Shown piece by piece: positions 1-5,618 of a stretch of DNA of 32,204 nucleotides (position 1 is its first letter; the number at the start of each line of letters is the position of its first letter). Source of the stretch: Planctomycetota bacterium (lineage in GTDB: Bacteria > Planctomycetota > Phycisphaerae > WQYP01); contig JAJZJL010000050.1 of the NCBI GenBank assembly GCA_021810145.1, positions 1 to 32,204 on the forward strand, given 5' to 3'. The notes under the pieces are model-generated. The model did not search any database and was not told where the DNA came from. It saw nothing but the letters and a program-made list of their open reading frames with translations. The position numbers and the translations under genes are program-made.

Positions 1-2
1 GT

Positions 3-185
3 GCCAGCCTCACCGGTGGACAGGGGTCGATCGTTGGTACGGTCATCGGTGCCATGTTCATCATGACCATCCGCAATGGCTGCGTGCAGATTAATCTATC
101 TCACGGCGTGCAGAATATTGTCACAGGCTTGATTATCATCGTTGCGGTACTCGTGGATCGCCTCCGCAATCCCAAAAACAATTGA
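3..185 (+). CDS. Sugar ABC transporter permease (RbsC/XylH type), C-terminal fragment
   Basis: The left edge cuts this gene, and only the last 60 codons are present, ending TGA at 183-185. The peptide starts ASLTGGQGSIVGTVIGA and continues with a hydrophobic helix and the end VAVLVDRLRNPKNN. The glycine-rich GGQGSIVGTVIGA stretch followed by a final membrane helix and a short basic tail is the typical C-terminus of BPD_transp_2 permeases for ribose, xylose and related sugars (E. coli RbsC has GGKGRIVGTLIGA at the same place). The protein would form the membrane channel of an importer together with an ATPase and a binding protein encoded to the left of the window. The substrate cannot be told from this end. 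Confidence 0.8.
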   Translation, partial: ASLTGGQGSIVGTVIGAMFIMTIRNGCVQINLSHGVQNIVTGLIIIVAVLVDRLRNPKNN

Positions 186-206
186 TTAACGCCACGGCGG
201 GCGACA

Positions 207-258
207 GCCAAGATCCGCCTTGGGCGAGATGGCCCATCGTTCCGCCACGGATCTTGGC
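207..258. repeat. Long inverted repeat after the permease gene
   Basis: GCCAAGATCCG (207-217) and CGGATCTTGGC (248-258) are perfect 11-bp inverted arms. The 30-base spacer holds a second small stem, TGGGC (221-225) with GCCCA (232-236). It begins 22 bases after the permease stop codon, so it may act as a transcription terminator or mRNA-end structure, although no T-run follows. Apart from it, I see no convincing gene between 186 and 455. Confidence 0.45.
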
Positions 259-455
259 TCGGACGATGTGCCCGCCGACGGGGCGGAAAATCCCGGATAC
301 GCTCCCCACACTGCAACGACGGGCACCGTCGCGCCCCAAGGCTCCAATGGTGGGCGTTGAGGGATCGCGCCGCCAACGGATGGGACCGCCAACTCCGATC
401 ACCAACTCGAAGATTCCGGCCGTCCGAACCTTTTCCAACAGGCTGCGCCGTTACC

Positions 456-926
456 CTACGCTTTAGGTATCCGGGTCGCCTTACCGATTTGACGACCAAC
501 CAACCCGCCGGCGAGCGCCGCAGCGCCCATTGCCAAGACTCCGGCTGGACCAGCGACTGCAGCAGCAATACCCGCACCCAACAGCGTACCCAAAGCAGTG
601 TTCTCCTGCCGCAGTGCCCGCTTTCGGGTACTAGACATCGGTGCTCTAATGGTAAAATTCCTGCGACGGGCTGTTTGAGTGGTCATCGCACCTTTACTGC
701 GATTGCAGCCGACGCAGGCAGCAAAAAGATTATTGCCGTGGTTGCTTCCCCCTCTGGCGCGTGGACGGGAATGGTCGACCTCCCATGCGCCACGGGCCCC
801 GGCGGTGCCATAATTGGCGAAAGCCAGTTTCTTGTGGCAGATGTGGCAGTATCCATCGGTCCTGTCGTAAACCATTCTCCGTTGGCGATCATCGAATGCC
901 ATATGTGATATCCTAACCTCGATCAT
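456..926 (-). CDS. HNH endonuclease with C-terminal glycine-zipper segment
   Basis: The 156-residue protein has a compact HNH nuclease fold. CHIC (27-30) and CVGC (71-74) form a zinc knuckle, the catalytic motif is VDHSRPRARGG with His52, and NN (65-66) fits the N position. HNH proteins of this type cut DNA with a beta-beta-alpha metal site. After the nuclease comes a Gly/Ala-rich hydrophobic stretch (about 112-146, containing LLGAGIAAAVAG) ending in a basic tail, which resembles a glycine-zipper membrane segment and is unusual for a housekeeping HNH protein. The ATG at 926 overlaps the stop of the XRE gene (ATGA), suggesting translational coupling. The ATG at 902 has a good AGGA ribosome site and is an alternative start. 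The frame stays open upstream to 1169, but that part overlaps the XRE gene and looks like non-coding translation. The biological target is unknown. Confidence 0.8.
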   Translation of the reverse strand: MIEVRISHMAFDDRQRRMVYDRTDGYCHICHKKLAFANYGTAGARGAWEVDHSRPRARGGSNHGNNLFAACVGCNRSKGAMTTQTARRRNFTIRAPMSSTRKRALRQENTALGTLLGAGIAAAVAGPAGVLAMGAAALAGGLVGRQIGKATRIPKA

Positions 927-1294
927 TCGCCGCGTGCGAGAATCAGCACCACGAGTGCTGTCAGCGCGGCGGCTCCAATCAACAACAATCCCACCTTCAA
1001 TGGATCTTCCACTCGCTCCGCTTCCACCTGGATTCCTTGGGCGGGCAGCGCGCTCGCCACCTTGTCGGCTTGCGTGAGAACCTGTCCCGGCGACCATCGC
1101 ATAGCACGCGCCGCCTTTGCCAATTGCTCCACACTGATCGCAACGGTCCCGCGTTCCGCACGGGACCATGTGGACTGCGCAACTCCCACTGTCTTCGCCA
1201 GTTTGCTTTGATCCAGACTAAGTTCCTTCCGTCGGGTTTCCAGGATGCGACCGACTATGGCTGGGTAAGTTGTTGCAGGCTTGAGTTGGTTCAT
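923..1294 (-). CDS. XRE-family HTH regulator with C-terminal transmembrane helix
   Basis: A 123-residue protein. Residues about 13-66 form a Cro/C1-type helix-turn-helix (LDQSKLAKTVGVAQSTWSRAERG is the characteristic core). A linker and a single hydrophobic helix at about 101-119 (VGLLLIGAAALTALVVLIL) precede a short ARGE tail. It probably binds DNA in the adjacent divergent promoter and autoregulates the cassette, and the tail suggests the regulator is tethered to the membrane. The ATG at 1294 is preferred because GGA lies 8 bases upstream, whereas the ATG at 1300 sits directly after that ribosome site. It is followed without a gap by the HNH gene. Homology to XRE regulators is clear, but the regulatory target is inferred. 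Confidence 0.8.
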   Translation of the reverse strand: MNQLKPATTYPAIVGRILETRRKELSLDQSKLAKTVGVAQSTWSRAERGTVAISVEQLAKAARAMRWSPGQVLTQADKVASALPAQGIQVEAERVEDPLKVGLLLIGAAALTALVVLILARGE

Positions 1295-1316
1295 TGACAT
1301 TTTCCATTAACGACAT

Positions 1317-1359
1317 TATGCTTATCATGCATATTTATCAATAAGGAGTATATGCTTAT
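1317..1359. promoter_or_regulatory. Candidate operator between divergent XRE and LRAT genes
   Basis: TATGC (1317-1321) and GCATA (1329-1333) are inverted arms with a 7-base spacer. The 9-mer TATGCTTAT occurs at 1317-1325 and again at 1351-1359, across the start of the plus-strand gene. The repeats sit in the only space between the XRE regulator and its divergent neighbour, a usual place for XRE operators. AAGGAG at 1343-1348 is the ribosome site for the plus-strand gene and favours its second ATG at 1358. Binding by the XRE protein is inferred. Confidence 0.5.
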
Positions 1360-1783
1360 GTCTACTGAACGTCAAGCCTTATCCAAGGGGATGGTTGTTG
1401 CCGTGTCTCTGCGAAGGTTTGGAACCTTGCTACAACACGTTGGGATTGTGACAGACTGGGACTGGCAGGGGCAAGCATGGGTAATTTCCAACTCGCTCGC
1501 TCGCAGAGGCGTGGTCGAAGAACCACTGGCGGATTTTGCGGCCGAACAGCCCGTCAAGATTTTAGGCTATTTTGGCACGTTAACCCCGGAGGCGGTTGTG
1601 CAGCGAGCACGAAGCAGACGAGGTGACCAATGGAAGCTGTTCTCCTGGAATTGTGAACATTTTGTTCGTTGGGCGCATGGCATAGAACCAGCCAGTCCCC
1701 AATTGACGGCAGGTGTGGCGGTAATGGGTACGATCGCTCTGATCGCTTTTGCAGCCTTCGGTCCGGGCACCGCGTCAGGGTGA
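1358..1783 (+). CDS. LRAT-like (NlpC/P60 superfamily) acyltransferase-fold protein with C-terminal TM
   Basis: A 141-residue protein. His27 in LLQHVGIVTD and the WNCEHFVRW motif with Cys99 are the catalytic His and Cys signatures of the lecithin:retinol acyltransferase / HRASLS group of permuted NlpC/P60 proteins. These enzymes form a thioacyl intermediate and act on lipids or amides. The VISNS strand between the two motifs is also typical. A hydrophobic C-terminal helix (about 117-135, GVAVMGTIALIAFAAFG) would anchor the domain in the membrane. The ATG at 1358 has AAGGAG nine bases upstream, whereas the ATG at 1352 is too close. It is transcribed divergently from the XRE/HNH pair, and its 3' end overlaps the tail of the convergent nucleotidyltransferase by nine bases. 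The bacterial role of this subfamily is unknown to me, and a membrane-active effector is one possibility. Confidence 0.75.
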   Translation: MSTERQALSKGMVVAVSLRRFGTLLQHVGIVTDWDWQGQAWVISNSLARRGVVEEPLADFAAEQPVKILGYFGTLTPEAVVQRARSRRGDQWKLFSWNCEHFVRWAHGIEPASPQLTAGVAVMGTIALIAFAAFGPGTASG

Positions 1784-2224
1784 CCGCCGACGAGGTTCCA
1801 AAAAGGTCCTGATTCTCGCCACAGTCGGCTTGATGTTTTGGACACCCTGATGGCGGTGCTTTTTGCCGGCACCGCCGTACTCGCCGGAGAGCAAATCCAC
1901 CTGAACTTTGATGGGCCGGCCATCAACCATCACGGTGCGAAAGAAGGTAAACGGTTGGCGGCCCTCCGCATAACCTTGCTTTTGCAGATGTTCGAGGATG
2001 GTGCGATACCGCTCTTCATCAATCGTGCGGTGATTGACCGCCAAATCCACGTCCGTGCTGCCGATGTGTCGCGGCTGCGCTTGACCAAAAAGCAGTTCCG
2101 GAACCCAGCCGCCGACCAAGACGATATCGTCGCGGTACTCTCCCAAAATGTGCACGAGTTCCAGCATGACCATATGGGCGGCCTGGGTTGCCTGTTGGGA
2201 GTAGTCAGCGCGGGAATTCACCAT
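1775..2224 (-). CDS. AbiEii-like nucleotidyltransferase, 3'-truncated
   Basis: A 149-residue protein with the nucleotidyltransferase signature LVGGWVPELLFGQ (Gly38-Gly39) followed by STDVDLAV (Asp58, Asp60), the metal- and NTP-binding core of the MNT/AbiEii superfamily. The start overlaps the end of the upstream regulator by seven bases, so the two form one operon, as expected for a type IV toxin-antitoxin-like pair. Homologues known to me run to about 250-300 residues and continue after the LLSGEYGG..KKHR segment with a helical C-terminal domain. Here that domain is replaced by about 25 residues of unrelated, Arg/Pro-rich translation, and the frame stops at the 3' end of the convergent LRAT-like gene. 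It is probably a remnant cut by arrival of that cassette. The catalytic core is intact, but activity is doubtful. Confidence 0.7.
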   Translation of the reverse strand: MVNSRADYSQQATQAAHMVMLELVHILGEYRDDIVLVGGWVPELLFGQAQPRHIGSTDVDLAVNHRTIDEERYRTILEHLQKQGYAEGRQPFTFFRTVMVDGRPIKVQVDLLSGEYGGAGKKHRHQGVQNIKPTVARIRTFLEPRRRSP

Positions 2225-3279
2225 GATGGCTTGAGCACCTCGCGCAAAATCGCCTCGGCGGCTTCTTCGCCGCGGGCGACGTTCCCGCGGAGGTCCAAGT
2301 ACGCCTGTAGCGGCGAGACGACCTGGATGCCGTCTCTGTCCTGGCTATCCATCAGCACGCCCTCGTCGTAAGGTTCGATAAGGCTGACGTTGCTGCCGCT
2401 GGGTACCCGTTTCCAGTCGAGTTTTTCCGCTACGGCTTCCATCGGCTCACGCACGTAAGCTGCGACCCGCTGGTACCGGACCGCGGGTGCCAACCGCGCG
2501 GCGGCGGAAAAAGCGGTCAACGTGCCCAACGGCTCGCCTCCCTGGCTTTTGCCCGCAATCGCACGTTCGATCTCATCGACCGATGCCATGGCATAGAAGT
2601 TTTCGATCCGATTACGGGTAAAGCGGTAGGCGGCAGCCCATTCGGCCAGCAGGGCTTCGGGCTTCGCGAGCGAAATGCCTGAATTACTCGACCGTAGCCA
2701 TTCGCGAGCATCCAGAAGTTTTTTCACGTTCGAGACCTGCCCCAGGCTTACGCCGGCGGCGCCGGCCAACGGCTTGACCAGCCAGGATTCATTGGGATCG
2801 CGCATCAGGACGCGAAGAATGCGCTCGGCCTTGGGAGAGTAGAGAGATCGCAGGTCGCGCTTTTCAGTAAACGGGTTCGACTGGCCGGCCTTCCTGATGT
2901 AGACCTTATCGATGCAAATGCGGCAATTGCCCGCGAAATCCACATAGCCAATGCCCTCGGCCTTGAGAATCTCCGCGGCGACGTCCGAAATGAATGGCGC
3001 GACAACGATCGCGTAGGCGTCCTTGAAGGATGAGCGATAGCGTGCGAGCGCATTGACCGCTTCGCGGACGATGCGCGGCTGGCCGCTCTTCTTCACTTCC
3101 AGCAGCAGCGTGCGCTCGCCCGTACCTTGGATGCGAAGTTTTCCAATGCGATCGATTCGCGCGGTGCCGACAGGAACCTCCCGCGGCCCCCAGCGTAGGA
3201 CGCAAAAGGGGGCGTCCTCAAAGCACTGGGACACGGCGGCGGACGCACGGTCGAGGAAATTGGATTCTTTTTCTTTCAC
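2218..3279 (-). CDS. AbiEi-family antitoxin-like regulator (nuclease-fold N-terminus plus winged helix)
   Basis: A 353-residue protein of the family annotated as 'type IV toxin-antitoxin system AbiEi family antitoxin'. The N-terminal half resembles a restriction-endonuclease-like fold: a LLLEVKKSGQP strand with Glu-x-Lys at 61-63, then IVVAPFIS and the characteristic EGIGYVDFAGNCRI segment. Residues about 148-194 form a winged helix (SPKAERILRVLM followed by GVSLGQVSNVKKLL). The C-terminal half contains RLAPAVRYQRVAAYV and EPYDEGV, typical of the family. The partner nucleotidyltransferase overlaps its 3' end. GTG at 3279 is chosen because AAGGG lies ten bases upstream and a promoter-like pair ends close by. 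TTG at 3297 would leave almost no leader. AbiEi proteins repress their own operons; nuclease activity is not established. Confidence 0.75.
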   Translation of the reverse strand: MKEKESNFLDRASAAVSQCFEDAPFCVLRWGPREVPVGTARIDRIGKLRIQGTGERTLLLEVKKSGQPRIVREAVNALARYRSSFKDAYAIVVAPFISDVAAEILKAEGIGYVDFAGNCRICIDKVYIRKAGQSNPFTEKRDLRSLYSPKAERILRVLMRDPNESWLVKPLAGAAGVSLGQVSNVKKLLDAREWLRSSNSGISLAKPEALLAEWAAAYRFTRNRIENFYAMASVDEIERAIAGKSQGGEPLGTLTAFSAAARLAPAVRYQRVAAYVREPMEAVAEKLDWKRVPSGSNVSLIEPYDEGVLMDSQDRDGIQVVSPLQAYLDLRGNVARGEEAAEAILREVLKPSW

Positions 3280-3300
3280 TAAATCATAACCCTTCAACGC

Positions 3301-3382
3301 TTGCTGAAAGTCAGCATACCACTGAAACAGCCTGAAAGCAACTATTTCATCACAATAATATATTTCAGCGTTCGTTGAAATA
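3301..3382 (-). promoter_or_regulatory. Promoter and multi-copy TTTCA operator of the AbiEi-like operon
   Basis: On the minus strand, TTGCTT (3341-3336) and TATGCT (3318-3313) are separated by exactly 17 bases, a plausible -35/-10 pair. The region carries repeated TTTCAG/TGAAA elements. Two copies on the minus strand are 10 bases apart and a third follows 18 bases later. Just upstream, TATTTCA (3361-3367) and TGAAATA (3376-3382) form a perfect 7-bp inverted repeat with an 8-base spacer. AbiEi antitoxins are known to autoregulate through inverted repeats in their promoter, and these are the obvious candidates. Confidence 0.5.
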
Positions 3383-3389
3383 CTACTAT

Positions 3390-3554
3390 TTAGTGAAAAA
3401 TATTGAAGATGATCGGTTTCCTACTGCTGCCGGGCCTCATGAGTTTCTCTTCCACCGTCTCAACGTAACGGCCCGGTGAGACGGGATTACCTCCGTAAAG
3501 CCTCGAAAAATGGTCGTTTCTTCGGCCCAATCGCAGGATATCGCGTTTTTTCAT
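3390..3554 (-). CDS. Small ORF of unknown function, 54 codons
   Basis: ATG at 3554, six bases after GGA, opens a 54-codon frame (MKKRDILRLGRRNDHF, ending KPIIFNIFH) that stops with TAA at 3390. The composition (RLYGG, SPGRYVETVEEK) looks protein-like, more so than the other frames here, but I do not recognise a family. It could be a leader gene of the AbiEi-like operon or a decayed fragment. It contains a perfect 8-bp inverted repeat, CCGTCTCA (3455-3462) and TGAGACGG (3477-3484). The remaining space 3555-3755 shows no gene that I can support. Confidence 0.3.
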   Translation of the reverse strand: MKKRDILRLGRRNDHFSRLYGGNPVSPGRYVETVEEKLMRPGSSRKPIIFNIFH

Positions 3555-3755
3555 CTTACGTCCGCCGGGGTCTTATCCCATGACGACCCGGTGCTGAGTT
3601 TCTACCATTCCGTGCGAACTCATTCCTCTATCGAGCTGCCATCTGGACCGCACGGGTGACCGGAGATGTCGGCCAGCGCAACGATGATGTCAAAACGTAC
3701 CCCGGGAGCAACTCCTCTAATTACGGGCCCACGCCTTCGGCGGCAACGATGGCAT

Positions 3756-4613
3756 CTATGTCGGCGAAGCTACTCGTATTGTGCGTCCCTGCGTACCGGA
3801 AAGAACGACGGACGACATCCCCATCACAGGCAAATCAATAATAGCGTCTGCTTTCTGGACCAGCGCGCTGTCATGGCTCGTGAAGAGCAAAATTGCTTGT
3901 TTTTCCGCAGCGAACTGACGCAGCGCGTCGAAGATCAGATCTGCGGTGTCCCGATCTATACCGGTGGTAGGCTCGTCAGCAAGGATCAGGCGCGGTGCAG
4001 CAGTCAGGAAGACACGGGCCAATGCGATGCGGGATTGTTCGCCGCCGGATAAGCCCCGAGGCATACATGCGTCATAGCTGCCTTTCAGGCAAGCAATCGT
4101 TTCATGGATACACGCCGCCCTGGCTGCTTCGATAATCTGTTCTCGGGAAGCACCAGGAGTTGCGTGTGCAATATTCTCCGCGATTGTTCTGCGCCAAAAC
4201 AAAACGGGGCGCTGGGGCACGTACGCAATAGACGACGCCAGCCATTCCCGGTCTGGTTGACTAAGTGGTTCGCCGGCAATCTCGACGTAGCCGCTCGCGC
4301 GGGGATGCAGGCGCAAGAGGTGACGGAATAACGTGGTCTTGCCAGCGCCGGAGGGGCCGCGCAGTGCAATAGTCCGGGCAACATCAAACGATGGCAAGTC
4401 GAAAGTCAGTGGCCCAATCGGGCGCCCACTAACTTGGAAGGATACGTTGCGAGCGACAAGGAACGGAGCCGTGCTCGCCGTACCACGCCGGGCCACCTTG
4501 GCGTAGGCGTCCGCTTCGGGCAGGCTAACCACGTCCATAATAATCCTTAGATTACCAGTTGCTTCGTAAAGACGATCGAGGATTGCGTTGCAATTATGAA
4601 TTGATGCCAGCAT
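3756..4613 (-). CDS. ABC transporter ATP-binding domain, probable N-terminal truncation
   Basis: A 285-residue protein with a complete nucleotide-binding domain: Walker A GPSGAGKT (86-93), Q-loop at Gln133 (YVPQRP), signature LSGGE (188-192), Walker B LILADE (209-214) and switch His247 (TSHD). It would hydrolyse ATP to drive transport. The sequence resembles the NBD half of one-polypeptide exporters, and the first 45 residues (IHNCNAILDRLYEATGNLRI) look like the coupling region after a transmembrane domain. The protein-like frame continues upstream of the ATG (LRNLVVLPALRAA) until a stop near 4670, where the integrase remnant on the opposite strand begins. The membrane half has therefore probably been lost at a rearrangement. 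No ribosome site supports the ATG at 4613. I treat it as a probable pseudogene with an intact ATPase core. Confidence 0.65.
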   Translation of the reverse strand: MLASIHNCNAILDRLYEATGNLRIIMDVVSLPEADAYAKVARRGTASTAPFLVARNVSFQVSGRPIGPLTFDLPSFDVARTIALRGPSGAGKTTLFRHLLRLHPRASGYVEIAGEPLSQPDREWLASSIAYVPQRPVLFWRRTIAENIAHATPGASREQIIEAARAACIHETIACLKGSYDACMPRGLSGGEQSRIALARVFLTAAPRLILADEPTTGIDRDTADLIFDALRQFAAEKQAILLFTSHDSALVQKADAIIDLPVMGMSSVVLSGTQGRTIRVASPT

Positions 4614-5289
4614 GGCTGCGCGCAGCGCAGGGAGGACAACTAAATTTCGCAGTTGCGCGTGGCTGGCTATTCAACTGCGGGCTGACGTGACTAAGAACGG
4701 CAAGGCCGATCAGCTTCCCCTCCACACGGACCTGATCGCCCTGCTGCAATCACGGAAACCGGGGCAGGTCGAAGAATCCATCTTCGCTCAAATCCCCGGC
4801 ATGAAGAACTTTCGGCGCGAATTGCAAGTCGCCGGCCTGGATACCAGTATTGATTTCCATTCACTGCGCCACACCTATTGCCAACTCCTAGTGCGGGCGG
4901 GAGTGTCATTGAAACTTGCCCAGCAACTGATGCGGCACTCTGATCCCCGTTTGACCAGCAACATCTATGGCCGCATGGGCATCCTGGACACGTCCAAGGC
5001 CATTCAAGACATCAACTTGGGAAAGCCTTTATCTACTCCGGCGGTTGCCGAAACGACGAACCCTCCAGTTCCTCAGCCCAACCACGGGCGCAACCATGAA
5101 ACGTGCCTTTCGGGGCATTTTGATACGCCAGCCTGCACGCTGGGCAGTGGCAATCCGGAGGGGTTGAACGATGAGGAAACCATTGAAAATACAGGTCTTT
5201 GCGCGAATGCTCACACTGATGCGTCAAAAGCGGGCGATGGGACTCGAACCCACAACAGCCAGCTTGGAAGGCTGGCGCTCTGCCATTGA
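4612..5289 (+). pseudogene. Tyrosine recombinase (integrase) C-terminal remnant
   Basis: Residues from about 22 on match the catalytic domain of phage-type integrases: the VTKNGKADQLPLH beta-hairpin with its lysine, the HSLRHTYC box (His83, Arg86), MRHSDP with His109, and Tyr119 in NIYGRMG. The core-binding domain and the first catalytic arginine are missing, because the first 20 or so residues are unrelated translation over the neighbouring ABC gene. The frame continues into the opposite-strand tRNA-Gly gene and stops inside it (DGTRTHNSQLGRL is translated tRNA), as is common for integrases of islands inserted at tRNA 3' ends. It is a dead integrase that marks the edge of an integrated element. 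Confidence 0.8.
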
Positions 5290-5300
5290 GCTACGCCCGC
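5229..5300 (-). tRNA. tRNA-Gly (anticodon TCC)
   Basis: The minus strand folds into a full cloverleaf: acceptor GCGGGCG/CGCCCGC, D arm GCTC..GAGC, anticodon stem CCAGC/GCTGG around the loop CTTCCAA (anticodon TCC), and T arm GTGGG-TTCGAGT-CCCAT. The discriminator base is T at 5229, as usual for bacterial tRNA-Gly, and no CCA is encoded. It lies at the end of the integrase remnant, so its 3' half is the likely integration site. Confidence 0.95.
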
Positions 5301-5312
5301 AATTGAACAGAG

Positions 5313-5321
5313 ATTATAACA
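5313..5321 (-). promoter_or_regulatory. Extended -10 promoter of tRNA-Gly
   Basis: TGTTATAAT on the minus strand is a perfect extended -10 element. It lies 12 bases upstream of the tRNA 5' end, so transcription would start within a few bases of the mature tRNA. No good -35 is seen at 17 bases. The remaining space up to 5618 holds no gene that I can support, only a small stem near 5579-5598. Confidence 0.6.
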
Positions 5322-5578
5322 TTAAAAACAGAAAACGCACGGTTTTTTTTGACAACTTTGCCGCCGGCACCAGTAAGTGCCAGCCCATGGCTTCGGGATC
5401 AGGTCCGACCATCGAAATTTGATTACATCGCCTTGTTTTCCAACCAAGAGCATTGACACGGTGCGCCAGGCTACAGGCAACACCGAAGCGTTCGATGCGG
5501 GCCTTCGTTGGATCCTTCACCCGAGTCCACCGTTCGCGGGCAAGTCCATGATCTGATGCTGCCAAACCTTGGATGTTT

Positions 5579-5598
5579 GCCCCTGACGCTGACGGGGC
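5579..5598. terminator. Weak stem-loop downstream of the GH43 gene
   Basis: GCCCC (5579-5583) and GGGGC (5594-5598) flank a 10-base loop, 20 bases beyond the stop of the xylosidase gene. No T-run follows, so a role as terminator is only possible. Confidence 0.25.
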
Positions 5599-5618
5599 GG
5601 GGGCTTGGGTGGGCGATT

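Noticed and set aside
357-908. 183-codon plus-strand frame at the left end
   Set aside because: Antisense to the HNH gene; the minus strand has the CxxC and His motifs in frame, the plus-strand translation has none.
929-1169. N-terminal extension of the HNH frame up to 1169
   Set aside because: It lies entirely within the XRE gene in another frame, is Gly/Arg/Ser-rich, and the ATG at 926 with ATGA overlap gives a better start.
3555-3755. Decayed gene upstream of the small ORF
   Set aside because: All three minus-strand frames contain stops at short intervals, and no protein-like stretch remains.
5314-5565. 83-codon minus-strand frame between tRNA-Gly and the GH43 gene
   Set aside because: No ribosome site, no recognisable composition, and it begins in a region of non-coding character.
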